The position numbers were made by a program, and so were the translations under genes. A stretch of DNA of 64,000 nucleotides from the NCBI GenBank assembly GCA_938031175.1, contig CALHGZ010000008.1, positions 186,001-250,000 on the forward strand. Reading direction: 5' to 3'. Source of the stretch: Candidatus Kapaibacterium sp. (GTDB lineage Bacteria > Bacteroidota > Ignavibacteria > Kapaibacteriales > UBA2268). Below the pieces are notes generated by a model. The model was not told the origin of the DNA. It ran no database searches and saw only the letters and a program-made list of their open reading frames with translations. Positions 35,896 to 45,186 of this stretch are shown here, one piece after another. Within the stretch, counting starts at the first letter, position 1, and every line of letters begins with the position of its first letter.

Positions 35896-36346
35896 TTAAC
35901 CTTATTGTACCTCCGGCTGTTTCAATTTTCTGTTTAGCTGTTTCTGAAAATTTGTCCGCTGTAATGTTTAAAGCAACTGTCAATTCTCCTTCACCTAAAA
36001 TTTTCAAAGGTAAATTTTTATTTTTTATTACCCCTGCTGCGATTAGTTCGTCTAATCCAATTGATTGCTGAATTTTCCCATCCTCATGTAACTTTTGTAA
36101 CTGGCCTACATTGACTATTTGATATTCCTTGCGATTTCTATTATTAAAGCCGAATTTGGGTATACGTCTGAGTAAAGGCATCTGCCCACCTTCAAATCCT
36201 CGTGGATGTTTATAGCTTTTTCTCGATTTTTGTCCTTTGTGACCACGAGTTGATGTGCCACCGTAACCAGAGCCTTCACCACGACCGATGCGTTTCTTGC
36301 GGTGTTTGGAACCTTCGTTGTATTGTAAATTTCCTATGTGCTTCAT
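35888..36346 (-). CDS. rplO: Ribosomal protein uL15
   Basis: A 152-residue uL15 with the glycine-rich arginine/lysine N-terminus (KRIGRGEGSGYGGTSTRGHK) and GGQMPLLRRIPKFGF. It overlaps secY at its 3' end and follows rpmD by 15 bases. Confidence 0.98.
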   Translation of the reverse strand: MKHIGNLQYNEGSKHRKKRIGRGEGSGYGGTSTRGHKGQKSRKSYKHPRGFEGGQMPLLRRIPKFGFNNRNRKEYQIVNVGQLQKLHEDGKIQQSIGLDELIAAGVIKNKNLPLKILGEGELTVALNITADKFSETAKQKIETAGGTIRLNG

Positions 36347-36361
36347 TTTTTTGCCGTTATA

Positions 36362-36547
36362 TTATTCATTAATCTCTTCTACTTTGATTAAATGTTTTAC
36401 TACTTCTATCATTCCTCTTGTTTGAGGATTATCCGGTAATACTGCAAAATAATTAGGACGTCCGAGTCCGAGTGCTTTTATTGTCCTTTTTTGTTTTTCT
36501 TTGCACTTAATTATACTTCGCAATTGTGTGATTTTGAGCTTTTTCAT
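36362..36547 (-). CDS. rpmD: Ribosomal protein uL30
   Basis: A 61-residue uL30: MKKLKITQLRSIIKCKEKQ, LGLGRPNYFAVLPDNPQTRG. A longer reading from 36592 would overlap rpsE and add 15 unrelated residues. The ATG at 36547 fits the family start and the operon layout. Confidence 0.96.
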   Translation of the reverse strand: MKKLKITQLRSIIKCKEKQKRTIKALGLGRPNYFAVLPDNPQTRGMIEVVKHLIKVEEINE

Positions 36548-36557
36548 TGTTTCACCG

Positions 36558-37061
36558 TTAACCTTTGATGACTTTTTCAATCGATATACCACGTCGTGCA
36601 GCTACTGCAGCTGCATCTTCTAATTCAAGTAATCCTCTTAATGTTGCTTTTACTGTATTATGTGGATTGGATGAACCAAGACTTTTAGTTAAAACATCCT
36701 GAACTCCAGCCAATTCTAATATTGCACGCACTCCACCTGCAGCAATTACACCCGTACCGGGTGTCGCTGGTCGTAACAGTACTTTTGCTGCTCCAAATTT
36801 ACCGATTACTTCGTGTGGAATTGTCGTCCCCTGTAATCGTACCTTGTGTATATTCTTTTTTGCTGCCTCTGTTGCCTTTGTAACTGCATCTATGACTTCT
36901 CCGGCTTTTCCTAAACCGTAACCAACATGTCCTTGACCATCGCCAACTACTACTATTGCAGAAAAGCTGAATCTTCGTCCTCCTTTGACAACTTTGGCTG
37001 TTCTGCCGACATATACTAATTTATCTTTTAATTCTAATTCTGATGCTTTTACTTTTGCCAC
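36558..37061 (-). CDS. rpsE: Ribosomal protein uS5
   Basis: A 167-residue uS5 involved in decoding fidelity and mRNA entry. Marks are [32 protein letters not shown] and [20 protein letters not shown]. It lies 19 bases after rplR. Confidence 0.98.
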   Translation of the reverse strand: MAKVKASELELKDKLVYVGRTAKVVKGGRRFSFSAIVVVGDGQGHVGYGLGKAGEVIDAVTKATEAAKKNIHKVRLQGTTIPHEVIGKFGAAKVLLRPATPGTGVIAAGGVRAILELAGVQDVLTKSLGSSNPHNTVKATLRGLLELEDAAAVAARRGISIEKVIKG

Positions 37062-37080
37062 AATTATTCCTCTTATTTAT

Positions 37081-37452
37081 TTAAAATTTCAAACCATTTT
37101 CTCTGGCAGCTTCTGCTAGTGCTTTTACTCTGCCATGATACAAATAACCGTTGCGGTCGAAAACGACTTTATCTATATTATTATTTATTGCACGCTTGGC
37201 TAGTTCTGCTCCGATAAGTTTGCTTAAATCTGTCTTTGTCATTTCAGGTTTTATTTTTTCTCTAATCTCTTTGTCCAATGTAGATGCTGACACGAGCGTT
37301 CTGTGAACAGTGTCGTCAATAATTTGAGCGTAAATATGACGAGCGGTTTTTGTTACAGTAAGTCGTGGGCGCTCGCTTGTTCCTTTTATCTTTTTTCTGA
37401 TATGAAACTTTCTTCTTAATCTTCTTTTTAATTTTAATTCTAACCTGTTCAT
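37081..37452 (-). CDS. rplR: Ribosomal protein uL18
   Basis: A 123-residue uL18 that binds 5S rRNA with uL5: [20 protein letters not shown] and the C-terminal [20 protein letters not shown]. It begins 26 bases after rplF. Confidence 0.97.
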   Translation of the reverse strand: MNRLELKLKRRLRRKFHIRKKIKGTSERPRLTVTKTARHIYAQIIDDTVHRTLVSASTLDKEIREKIKPEMTKTDLSKLIGAELAKRAINNNIDKVVFDRNGYLYHGRVKALAEAARENGLKF

Positions 37453-37478
37453 AAAACTTCTCTTTAAATGTATTTCAA

Positions 37479-38018
37479 TTATTTACTTGCAGTTTTACCG
37501 GCTTTACGTCTTATGTATTCACCTTCGTACCTTATCCCTTTACCTTTATAGGGTTCCGGAGGTCTAATTGCTCTAATTTTTGAAGCTACAGCTCCAACAA
37601 GTTGTTTATCAATTCCTGTTACTTTTATTGTATTCGGATTAGGAACTTCAAGTGTTATATTATCCGGTGGCAATATTAGAACCGGATGGGAAAAGCCTAT
37701 ATTGATTAATATTCTCTTGCCTCTTTGTTCAGCTTTGTAGCCGACTCCTTCAATTTGTAGCACTTTGGTATATCCATTGGTTACTCCTTCGATTATATTT
37801 GCGCTTAGTGCTCTAATTAATCCGTGCAATGCTCTAATGGCTTTATCATCGCTTGTTCGAGTAAATTTAATCTCGTTTCCTTCAACTGTTGCTTCTACAC
37901 CGGATGGGATAGTAACCGACAGTTCGCCTTTGGGGCCCTTAGCTTTTAAGATTTTTCCCTCAAGGGTAACATTAACTTTTTGAGGGATAACAATTGGTTT
38001 ATTTCCTATTCTCGACAC
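37479..38018 (-). CDS. rplF: Ribosomal protein uL6 (GTG start)
   Basis: A 179-residue uL6 near the factor-binding site: [34 protein letters not shown] and [20 protein letters not shown]. The start is a GTG at 38018; AGGAG lies seven bases upstream and the next codons encode the conserved SRIGNKPI, so the GTG is well supported. Confidence 0.97.
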   Translation of the reverse strand: MSRIGNKPIVIPQKVNVTLEGKILKAKGPKGELSVTIPSGVEATVEGNEIKFTRTSDDKAIRALHGLIRALSANIIEGVTNGYTKVLQIEGVGYKAEQRGKRILINIGFSHPVLILPPDNITLEVPNPNTIKVTGIDKQLVGAVASKIRAIRPPEPYKGKGIRYEGEYIRRKAGKTASK

Positions 38019-38035
38019 TTTTCAGCTCCTATAAA

Positions 38036-38431
38036 TTACCATACTGAACAAATTATTTCACCGCCGACATTGTATCTTCTTGCTTCCTTGTCGGGCATAA
38101 CACCTTTTGATGTGGAAATTATTGCTATTCCCAAGCCATTTCTCACACGTGGCAATTTATCTACCGGTGCATATATTCTTCTACCGGGTTTACTGACTCG
38201 TTTAATTTCACGTATTGCATGTTGCCGGTTGTAGTAACGCAAGGTGATGCTAATTTGGTTCTGGGGCTCGCTCTGTATTATTTCACAATCTGTTATGTAT
38301 CCTTGCTCTTTTAATATCTGGCTTATTGCCCATTTAAGCTTTGAATGCGATACAATGATTTTTTTGTGACCAGCTTTGCCGGCATTACGAATACGTGTTA
38401 AAAAATCTCCTATTGAATCTGTTACAGGCAT
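38036..38431 (-). CDS. rpsH: Ribosomal protein uS8
   Basis: A 131-residue uS8, a primary 16S rRNA binder and in many bacteria the spc-operon repressor: DSIGDFLTRIRNAGKAGHKK and the C-terminal STSKGVMPDKEARRYNVGGE. It lies between rpsN and rplF in the normal order. Confidence 0.98.
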   Translation of the reverse strand: MPVTDSIGDFLTRIRNAGKAGHKKIIVSHSKLKWAISQILKEQGYITDCEIIQSEPQNQISITLRYYNRQHAIREIKRVSKPGRRIYAPVDKLPRVRNGLGIAIISTSKGVMPDKEARRYNVGGEIICSVW

Positions 38432-38452
38432 ATATTCCTATCCTTTAAATTT

Positions 38453-38722
38453 TTACCAACTTGCCTTACGAATACCTGGTATTTTGCCCTCGAGGGCCAT
38501 CTGTCTGAATATATTTCTACACAGACCGAATTTTCTGTAAACACCCCTACCGCGACCTGTTATGCTACATCTGTTCCTAAGGCGTACAGGCGAACTGTTG
38601 CGGGGTAATTTCTGTAATTCTAAATAGTCGCCGTTTGCTTTTAACTCAGCTCGTTTAGCTGCATATTTAGCTACTAATCTTTTGCGTTTTTCGTTGCGTG
38701 CTATTACACTTTTTTTAGCCAT
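38453..38722 (-). CDS. rpsN: Ribosomal protein uS14 (zinc-free form)
   Basis: An 89-residue uS14 of the long type without a CxxC-x12-CxxC zinc motif: [17 protein letters not shown] and the C-terminal [20 protein letters not shown]. It lies five bases before the rplE stop in the standard order. Confidence 0.97.
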   Translation of the reverse strand: MAKKSVIARNEKRKRLVAKYAAKRAELKANGDYLELQKLPRNSSPVRLRNRCSITGRGRGVYRKFGLCRNIFRQMALEGKIPGIRKASW

Positions 38723-38727
38723 AGTTA

Positions 38728-39369
38728 TTAATCTCGTTTTGTAAATGGAAATCCAAATTCTGATAATAAAGCATACGATTCCTCGTCGCTTTTTGATTTT
38801 ATTACAAATGTTATGTCTAATCCGGAAATTCTTGCAACTTTATCTACATCTATTTCCGGGAAAATTATTTGCTCTTTAATTCCAATTGAGTAGTTGCCTC
38901 TACCGTCAAAACTTTTATCCGAGAAGCCACGAAAGTCGCGAATTCGGGGAGCTGCTATGTTTATAAATCTATCTAAAAACTCGTACATATGTGCTCTTCG
39001 TAGTGTTACTGTACAACCTATTGGCATTCCTTGACGTAATTTAAAGTTTGAAATCGCTTTCTTGGCTTTTTTTATTACTGGACGCTGTCCACTTATTAAC
39101 TCAAGTTCATTTATAGCATTTTGCAAGAGCTTAGGGTCTTGCGTTGCTGCACCTATACCCATATTTAATACAATTTTTTCAAGTCGTGGTACTTGCATTA
39201 CTGATTTGTAAGCAAATTTTTTCATCAAATTCGGTATTATCTGGTTTTTATAATATTCAAACAACCGTGGTGGTGGTATCTCCTTGTCTTTAACTTCATC
39301 GAGCCGCTTACCCTCGGGTTTGAATACATGTTTTTTTGATTCCGGTTGTTTTGTCTTGGTCTTTCCCAT
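38728..39369 (-). CDS. rplE: Ribosomal protein uL5 with N-terminal extension
   Basis: A 213-residue uL5 (usual length about 180). The family part begins near residue 34 ([19 protein letters not shown]) and continues with [35 protein letters not shown] and the C-terminal GLDITFVIK. The first 33 residues are lysine- and proline-rich ([14 protein letters not shown]) and have no alternative start codon before the conserved part, so the extension appears real. Confidence 0.96.
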   Translation of the reverse strand: MGKTKTKQPESKKHVFKPEGKRLDEVKDKEIPPPRLFEYYKNQIIPNLMKKFAYKSVMQVPRLEKIVLNMGIGAATQDPKLLQNAINELELISGQRPVIKKAKKAISNFKLRQGMPIGCTVTLRRAHMYEFLDRFINIAAPRIRDFRGFSDKSFDGRGNYSIGIKEQIIFPEIDVDKVARISGLDITFVIKSKSDEESYALLSEFGFPFTKRD

Positions 39370-39387
39370 AATTACTTTATTTTTCTG

Positions 39388-39708
39388 TTATAAATCTTTT
39401 CCGTTAGTTTTTGCATATCTAATTGATTGCCTTTTGTTACCTTTTTTTTCGATTCTGATCCCTATTCTAGTTGGATTTTTATCAGAATCAAGTATCATCA
39501 CATTGGAATAATGGATTGGCATTTCCTTACTTTTAATTCCACCCTTTGGGTCTGCTTGTGTCGGGCGTGTGTGTTTTTTTTGAATATTTACGCCTTCGAC
39601 TAATATTTTCATTTTCTTTGGATAGACAAGCATTACTCTTCCGGTTTTACCTTTGTCATCACCGGTTATTACCTGAACTATATCACCTTTTTTAATTTTT
39701 AATTTCAT
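39388..39708 (-). CDS. rplX: Ribosomal protein uL24
   Basis: A 106-residue uL24 assembly initiator: [20 protein letters not shown] (KOW motif) and [19 protein letters not shown]. Normal length; 10 bases after rplN. Confidence 0.97.
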   Translation of the reverse strand: MKLKIKKGDIVQVITGDDKGKTGRVMLVYPKKMKILVEGVNIQKKHTRPTQADPKGGIKSKEMPIHYSNVMILDSDKNPTRIGIRIEKKGNKRQSIRYAKTNGKDL

Positions 39709-39718
39709 CTTTATTACC

Positions 39719-40087
39719 TTATAATACTTCGGGAGCTAATGATACTATTTTCATAAAATTTTTGTCTCTTAGTTCTCTTGCCACTGGTCCAAAAATACGG
39801 GTGCCGCGTGGTTCGAGCTGATTATTGAGCAGTACTGCTGCATTATCGTCAAACCTTATGAAAGATCCGTCTTTGCGTCTTACTTCTTTTTTTGTGCGTA
39901 CAACTACTGCTCTAACGACAGTTCCCTTTTTGATATTTGAATTTGGTATAGCCGATTTAACAGTAACTACTATTAAATCGCCGATTGTGGCTGTTTTTTT
40001 GCCATGACCACCGAGTACACGGATGCATCTTACTCTGCGTGCTCCTGAATTATCGGCTACTACTAAATCTGTCTCTTCCTGTATCAT
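39719..40087 (-). CDS. rplN: Ribosomal protein uL14
   Basis: A 122-residue uL14 at the subunit interface: [34 protein letters not shown] and the [20 protein letters not shown] block ending in [11 protein letters not shown]. First gene of the classical spc order. Confidence 0.98.
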   Translation of the reverse strand: MIQEETDLVVADNSGARRVRCIRVLGGHGKKTATIGDLIVVTVKSAIPNSNIKKGTVVRAVVVRTKKEVRRKDGSFIRFDDNAAVLLNNQLEPRGTRIFGPVARELRDKNFMKIVSLAPEVL

Positions 40088-40097
40088 ATTTTCACCT

Positions 40098-40442
40098 TTA
40101 TTTTGCTCGTTGAACTATTTCTATTAATTCCCATCTTTTTCGGGCGCTTAATGGTCTGCATTCTCTGATCCTTACTATATCACCTGTGTGAGCATCATTA
40201 TTTTCGTCATGTGCCATTAGTTTTTTGCTTTTCTTGTAATATTTCTTATAAATTGGATGCGAAACCTGTCTTTCATATTTTACTATAATTGTTTTATGTG
40301 GTTTATCTGATACAACCACACCTGTAATTATTCTTTTATGTGGTTTTTTTTCTTTCACTGTTTTTTGTTCTAATGCTCCGGATAGAGTATCATCAGTTTG
40401 TTTAATTTCTGCTATTTCGCTTATGTTTGTATTTTCCTCCAT
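40098..40442 (-). CDS. rpsQ: Ribosomal protein uS17 with N-terminal extension
   Basis: A 114-residue uS17 (usual length about 85). The OB-fold core starts near residue 36 ([20 protein letters not shown]) and ends [20 protein letters not shown]. The first 35 residues are acidic and polar ([19 protein letters not shown]) with no internal start codon before the core. Confidence 0.96.
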   Translation of the reverse strand: MEENTNISEIAEIKQTDDTLSGALEQKTVKEKKPHKRIITGVVVSDKPHKTIIVKYERQVSHPIYKKYYKKSKKLMAHDENNDAHTGDIVRIRECRPLSARKRWELIEIVQRAK

Positions 40443-40457
40443 CTTTTAACCTTTGTT

Positions 40458-40658
40458 CTATTTAGTTTTTCTTTGATTGATTATTGTTTTCATTCTTGCA
40501 ATATCTTTTCTTAATATTTTCAAATAAGCTGTATCTTGCAATTGCTTTAGTGCATGCTGGAATTTTTGTTTTGCTAATGTTTCTTGGGAATCTTTTAGCA
40601 GTTCCAGCAATTCTTCATTTGTTAATTCAGCTAAATCCTTTGCTTTACGGGGTTTCAT
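40458..40658 (-). CDS. rpmC: Ribosomal protein uL29
   Basis: A 66-residue helical hairpin protein at the peptide exit: [20 protein letters not shown] and [17 protein letters not shown]. The ATG at 40658 overlaps the rplP 3' end by 14 bases. A reading from 40673 would overlap further and add five unrelated residues. Confidence 0.95.
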   Translation of the reverse strand: MKPRKAKDLAELTNEELLELLKDSQETLAKQKFQHALKQLQDTAYLKILRKDIARMKTIINQRKTK

Positions 40659-41076
40659 CGTATACCAAATCAATACGTGTTACAAATTTAGTTTTAATCG
40701 GTAATTTATGGGAAGCAAGGCGAAGAGCTTCCTGAGCCGCTTCTTTTTTAACTCCGTCAACTTCAAATAATATTTTACCAGGTCTTACAACAGCAACCCA
40801 ACCTTCTGGACTTCCTTTACCTTTACCCATACGGGTTTCTAATGGTTTTTTTGTAAATGGCTTATCCGGAAATACTCGGATCCATAATTTCCCATCGCGT
40901 TTTAAATATCTGTTTATTGCAATTCTTGCAGCCTCAATCTGTCTGTTTGTCATCCAGCAAGGTTCGAGTGCTTTAAGTCCATATGCTCCGAATGCTATCT
41001 GGGAACCACGAAAAGATTTACCTTTCCGTCGCCCACGCATTGTTTTTCTATATTTTGTCCTTTTTGGTAATAACAT
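40645..41076 (-). CDS. rplP: Ribosomal protein uL16
   Basis: A 143-residue uL16 near the peptidyl-transferase centre: [36 protein letters not shown] and [25 protein letters not shown] lies seven bases before the ATG. It overlaps rpmC by 14 bases. Confidence 0.98.
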   Translation of the reverse strand: MLLPKRTKYRKTMRGRRKGKSFRGSQIAFGAYGLKALEPCWMTNRQIEAARIAINRYLKRDGKLWIRVFPDKPFTKKPLETRMGKGKGSPEGWVAVVRPGKILFEVDGVKKEAAQEALRLASHKLPIKTKFVTRIDLVYDETP

Positions 41077-41091
41077 TTTCTATCTCCTATC

Positions 41092-41727
41092 TTATTGTTG
41101 TTTGCCGATTATTTCGCCTCTACAAATCCAAACCTTTACACCAATAATTCCATAGATCGTTTTTGCATGATAAACAGCATAATCGATATCGGCTCGTAAT
41201 GTATGCAAAGGTATTCGTCCCTCTTTGTATTGTTCAGTGCGTGCCATTTCAGCACCACCAAGACGACCGGAGCACATCACCTTTATTCCTACTGCTCCCA
41301 TTCTCATTGCTGCTGAAACTGCCTGTTTCATTGCCCGTCGGAATGAAATTCTACCTTCAATTTGCTGGGCTATATTCTCAGCTACTAAATAGGCATCTAA
41401 TTCGGGGCGTTTAATTTCGCTTATTAAGATCTTTACGTCTTTACCTGTTAATTTCTTTAATTCTTCTTCCAGTTGGGTTATATCTTTACCAGATCTACCT
41501 ATTATTACGCCTGGACGAGAGGTGTTGATTGTAATCCGAAGTTGCTTAGCTGTTCTTTCTACTAATATTCTCGAAATTCCTGCTCTTTTCTTTCTTGTCA
41601 TTATATAATTTCTAACCTTAAAATCCTCGCTAAGCTTGGCTGCAACGTTGTCCTCGTCGAACCAATTAGCATCCCAACTGCGGATAATTCCGAGCCTTAA
41701 ACCTATTGGATTTGTTTTTTGTCCCAA
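41092..41727 (-). CDS. rpsC: Ribosomal protein uS3 (TTG start)
   Basis: A 211-residue uS3 with KH domain: GQKTNPIGLRLGIIRSWDAN, VIIGRSGKDITQLEEELKKL and VKVMCSGRLGGAEMARTEQY-like segments. The start is a TTG at 41727. The following GQKTNPIG is the universal start of the family, and AAGGAG at 41734-41739 gives six-base spacing. Confidence 0.98.
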   Translation of the reverse strand: MGQKTNPIGLRLGIIRSWDANWFDEDNVAAKLSEDFKVRNYIMTRKKRAGISRILVERTAKQLRITINTSRPGVIIGRSGKDITQLEEELKKLTGKDVKILISEIKRPELDAYLVAENIAQQIEGRISFRRAMKQAVSAAMRMGAVGIKVMCSGRLGGAEMARTEQYKEGRIPLHTLRADIDYAVYHAKTIYGIIGVKVWICRGEIIGKQQ

Positions 41728-41737
41728 ATTTATCTCC

Positions 41738-42085
41738 TTATTGTTCTTCTGCTTCTACAACTATGGTTAAATGATTTGAGCGTTTTCTTATTCTATAGGC
41801 ACGCCCCATCGGAGCGGGTCTAATTCTTTTCATTGTCGGTCCTTGATTTACATAAGCCTCTTTAACTGTGATTTTATCATTATCTGGTACATAGTCTTCA
41901 TTTTTTGCTGTTAGGTTTGAAATGGCTGATTTAAGCACCATTTCAGCATCTCGGGCTGCTAATTTCTCAACAAATTTCAAAATTGTAAATGCTTCGGATG
42001 CTTTTTTCCCACGTATTAAATCGATGACCAACCTCATTTTTCTAGGTGATGATCTTATATACTTTTTTAATGCTTTTGCTTCCAT
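41738..42085 (-). CDS. rplV: Ribosomal protein uL22
   Basis: A 115-residue uL22 lining the exit tunnel: MEAKALKKYIRSSPRKMRLV and RIRPAPMGRAYRIRKRSNHL. The ATG at 42085 is chosen over one at 42091 because AAAGGAG (42092-42098) would have no spacing from the latter. Confidence 0.97.
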   Translation of the reverse strand: MEAKALKKYIRSSPRKMRLVIDLIRGKKASEAFTILKFVEKLAARDAEMVLKSAISNLTAKNEDYVPDNDKITVKEAYVNQGPTMKRIRPAPMGRAYRIRKRSNHLTIVVEAEEQ

Positions 42086-42091
42086 TGTCAT

Positions 42092-42098
42092 CTCCTTT
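42092..42098 (-). promoter_or_regulatory. Ribosome binding site deciding the rplV start
   Basis: AAAGGAG on the minus strand lies six bases from the ATG at 42085 and directly abuts the other ATG at 42091. Confidence 0.75.
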
Positions 42099-42387
42099 AT
42101 TTTTTAGCTGCTGCTCGTTGTTCTTTTCTATGGCCCGAATGCCCACGGTATGTTCTCGTTAGTGCAAACTCGCCCAATTTGTGCCCAACCATATTTTCTG
42201 TTATATATACTGGTATAAAGTTTTTACCATTATGCACTGCTATTGTATGACCGACAAAATCCGGTGTTATAGTCGATGCTCTTGACCAGGTCTTGATTAC
42301 GGTTTTTTTATTACTTTTATTCAATTCCTGTATTTTTTCGAGTAATTTAAAATGTACAAATTCTCCTTTTTTCAGCGAACGAGCCAT
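42097..42387 (-). CDS. rpsS: Ribosomal protein uS19
   Basis: A 96-residue uS19: [39 protein letters not shown] and [20 protein letters not shown]. It ends in the Shine-Dalgarno region of rplV. Confidence 0.98.
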   Translation of the reverse strand: MARSLKKGEFVHFKLLEKIQELNKSNKKTVIKTWSRASTITPDFVGHTIAVHNGKNFIPVYITENMVGHKLGEFALTRTYRGHSGHRKEQRAAAKK

Positions 42388-42400
42388 AACGTTTCCTTAA

Positions 42401-43240
42401 TTATTTAGATTTTCTTGAACGTATTATAAATTTATTAGATAATTTTCTTTTTTTACGCGTTTTATAGCCTTTAGTTGGCTTGCCCCAAGGTGTTGACGGA
42501 TGCTGTCTTCCGCCGCCTGATTTTGATCTGCCTTCACCTCCTCCCATTGGGTGGTCAATTGGATTCATAGCCATTCCACGGGTTTGTGGTCTTATTCCAA
42601 GCCATCTGTTTCTTCCAGCTTTACCTAAAAGAATGTTTTCATGGTCAATATTACTTACTACGCCTAAGGTAGCATAACAATCGCTTGGTATTAATCTTAT
42701 TTCACCTGATGGCATTTTTATTTGTGCATATTTACCGTCAACGGCTACTAGTTGAGCGTATGTTCCTGCACTTCTAGCTATTTGACCGCCTTTGCCCGGC
42801 TTCATTTCTATATTATGTATTGATAAACCTACTGGTATATTTTTCAGTGGCAATGCATTGCCATCTTTAAAATCTGCATCAGGACTGGCAAGAATTTTAT
42901 CGCCAACTTTCAATTTATCTGGTGCTAAAATGTAGCTGTATTCGCCATCATCGTATTTAATTAATGCAATTCTTGCTGAACGGTTAGGGTCGTATTCTAT
43001 TGTCTGCACTGTTGCAGGAATATTGATTTTCTTTCTTTTAAAATCAATTACTCTATAAAGACGCTTATGCCTACCACCTCTATGGCGTGATGTTATACGT
43101 CCAGTATTATTACGCCCTCCTGTTCTTTTTAATGGCTTCAATAATTTTTTTAACGGTTTATCCGTTGTTATTTCTTCGAACGTGCTGATTGTATAAAATC
43201 TCGTTCCGGGCGTTATTGGTTTTAATTTTCTAAGTGCCAT
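42401..43240 (-). CDS. rplB: Ribosomal protein uL2
   Basis: A 279-residue uL2 required for peptidyl transfer: [36 protein letters not shown] and the C-terminal [20 protein letters not shown] with the conserved histidine. Normal length. Confidence 0.98.
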   Translation of the reverse strand: MALRKLKPITPGTRFYTISTFEEITTDKPLKKLLKPLKRTGGRNNTGRITSRHRGGRHKRLYRVIDFKRKKINIPATVQTIEYDPNRSARIALIKYDDGEYSYILAPDKLKVGDKILASPDADFKDGNALPLKNIPVGLSIHNIEMKPGKGGQIARSAGTYAQLVAVDGKYAQIKMPSGEIRLIPSDCYATLGVVSNIDHENILLGKAGRNRWLGIRPQTRGMAMNPIDHPMGGGEGRSKSGGGRQHPSTPWGKPTKGYKTRKKRKLSNKFIIRSRKSK

Positions 43241-43262
43241 TTCTATTCAATGTTAAGTTTAA

Positions 43263-43562
43263 CTATGTTCCTTGAACTCCTGTTACTATATCTATGCTTT
43301 GTCCTTCTTTCAAAGTAACATAAGCTTTTTTTATCAATGGGGTTTTGCCACGCATTATGCCACGTCTGGTTAACCTTGTTTTAATCTTACCTTTGATGCG
43401 TGCTGTCCGAATGCTAACTACATTTACTTCGAACATTTCTTCTATTGCTTTTTTTATCTGGATTTTGTTCGCTTTCGGATCTACCGAAAATACATATTGA
43501 CCCTTTTCGGTAAATCGCATAGCTTTTTCTGTTATCAAAGGTTTTTTAATTATTGTTGACAT
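43263..43562 (-). CDS. rplW: Ribosomal protein uL23
   Basis: A 99-residue uL23, docking site for SRP and trigger factor at the exit tunnel: IIKKPLITEKAMRFTEKGQY and DPKANKIQIKKAIEEMFEVN. It lies 12 bases after rplD. Confidence 0.97.
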   Translation of the reverse strand: MSTIIKKPLITEKAMRFTEKGQYVFSVDPKANKIQIKKAIEEMFEVNVVSIRTARIKGKIKTRLTRRGIMRGKTPLIKKAYVTLKEGQSIDIVTGVQGT

Positions 43563-43574
43563 TTTTCTTCATTC

Positions 43575-44201
43575 TTATTGTTTTAATGATTCGTTTAACT
43601 TTTCGACTGCACCACTGAATAATAACAGCTTTTTATGTGAAAGTATGTCGTATGTTGATATTTTATCCCATTCATTTACTGATACGTTTGGTATATTTCT
43701 GGAGGAAAGGTATATTTTCCTGTCGTATTCAGGTAATAATACCAATATTTTATCTCCATTTAAGTCCAGGTTCTCTAAAATTGCCACAAATTCTTTGGTT
43801 TTTATTTCATCAAGGCTGAAATTTTCAACAACTTTGAGATTGTTTTCCATAGCTCTTAATGATAGAGCTGATTTTTTTGCTAATCGTTTGACTTTTATTG
43901 GAATATCGATATTATATTTATGTGGTTGTGGTCCAAATATCGTCCCACCACCAATCCAAAGTGGTGATCTAATACTACCGGCTCTGGCAGTTCCTCTGCC
44001 TTTTTGACGCCAAGGCTTTTTTCCACCACCACTAACTTCGCTTCTGCCCTTGGTTTTATGTGTACCTTGTCTTTGATGTGCAAGATAGACGATTACAGAT
44101 TTGTGCATTGCTTCCTCATTTGGTTTTATTTCAAATACTTCGGGAGCAAGCTCTATCTTGCCAATTTGTTCGCCTTCCTTATTATATAAATCCACTAACA
44201 T
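43575..44201 (-). CDS. rplD: Ribosomal protein uL4
   Basis: A 208-residue uL4 of the exit tunnel, in some bacteria also the S10-operon repressor: HKTKGRSEVSGGGKKPWRQK and GTARAGSIRSPLWIGGGTIF. It lies nine bases after rplC. No S10-type leader is visible because rpsJ follows tuf closely. Confidence 0.98.
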   Translation of the reverse strand: MLVDLYNKEGEQIGKIELAPEVFEIKPNEEAMHKSVIVYLAHQRQGTHKTKGRSEVSGGGKKPWRQKGRGTARAGSIRSPLWIGGGTIFGPQPHKYNIDIPIKVKRLAKKSALSLRAMENNLKVVENFSLDEIKTKEFVAILENLDLNGDKILVLLPEYDRKIYLSSRNIPNVSVNEWDKISTYDILSHKKLLLFSGAVEKLNESLKQ

Positions 44202-44210
44202 TGTCGAGCC

Positions 44211-44831
44211 TTATTGCTTTGTTATTTCTAATAATGAATTAATTGCGCCTGGAACACTACCTTTTACCAGCATTAAATTTCTATCAGGTAAAATATCAAT
44301 TATGGTTAAATTCCTCACCGTAGTACGTTTCCCACCCATTCTTCCTGCCATTCTCAATCCTTTGAATACTCTCGATGGATACGATGAAGAACCAATTGAA
44401 CCCGGCGCTCTTGGCCTATCAGATTGACCATGTGTAGTCATTCCAACACCACCGAAGTGATGCCTTTTTACTACACCCTGAAATCCACGTCCCTTAGATT
44501 TACCTGTAATTTTGATTTTATCCCCTTTACTGAATTGCTCAACTGTTACAAGATCTCCAGGCTTTACATCTAAGTGCATGCTTCTGAATTCCCTTATATA
44601 TCTAGTAGGGTTGACTTTTGCTTTTTTGAAATGCCCTTTAAGAGGTTTATTAACAAGTTTCGGTTTTATTTCCCCAAAACCTAATTGGACGGCGTTATAG
44701 CCATCGTTATCAACAGTTTTCACCTGAATTACAGGGCACGGACCCGCTTCTATAACCGTACAGGGTATCTGGACACCGTCTTCGGTAAATATACTTGTCA
44801 TTCCTATTTTTCTGCCTAATATTGCTGACAT
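44211..44831 (-). CDS. rplC: Ribosomal protein uL3
   Basis: A 206-residue uL3: AILGRKIGMTSIFTEDGVQI, GKSKGRGFQGVVKRHHFGGV and the RPRAPGSIGSSSYPSRVFKG block with the methylatable glutamine region altered as usual outside gamma-proteobacteria. It lies 15 bases after rpsJ. Confidence 0.98.
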   Translation of the reverse strand: MSAILGRKIGMTSIFTEDGVQIPCTVIEAGPCPVIQVKTVDNDGYNAVQLGFGEIKPKLVNKPLKGHFKKAKVNPTRYIREFRSMHLDVKPGDLVTVEQFSKGDKIKITGKSKGRGFQGVVKRHHFGGVGMTTHGQSDRPRAPGSIGSSSYPSRVFKGLRMAGRMGGKRTTVRNLTIIDILPDRNLMLVKGSVPGAINSLLEITKQ

Positions 44832-44846
44832 TTTTCTAACTCCTTA

Positions 44847-45155
44847 CTATACTTTAACCTCGACATCTACTCCTGCGGGTAATTCCAAACGCATCAACGC
44901 ATCCACTGTCTTTTGAGTCGAACTGAATATATCTATTAAGCGCTTATGTACACGCACTTCGAATTGTTCTCTTGATTTTTTATCAACGTGTGGTGAGCGA
45001 TTTACCGTATAAACTGTGCGTTGCGTAGGTAATGGTATTGGTCCTGACACAACTGCACCTGTTTGTTTTACCGTCCTTACGATTTTCTCTGATGATTTGT
45101 CTATCAGATTATGGTCGTAAGCTTTTAATTTTATTCTTATTCTCTGTGTTGCCAC
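44847..45155 (-). CDS. rpsJ: Ribosomal protein uS10 (GTG start)
   Basis: A 102-residue uS10, also NusE in transcription antitermination: [20 protein letters not shown] and [20 protein letters not shown]. The start is a GTG at 45155, preceding the conserved ATQRIRIKL. It follows tuf by 31 bases, joining the str and S10 operons. Confidence 0.98.
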   Translation of the reverse strand: MATQRIRIKLKAYDHNLIDKSSEKIVRTVKQTGAVVSGPIPLPTQRTVYTVNRSPHVDKKSREQFEVRVHKRLIDIFSSTQKTVDALMRLELPAGVDVEVKV

Positions 45156-45186
45156 TTATATACCTTTTTTCATATTAATCATAATA

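Noticed and set aside
44004-44427. Several plus-strand open frames opposite rplC and rplD
   Set aside because: They are shadows of conserved ribosomal protein genes and have no family resemblance.
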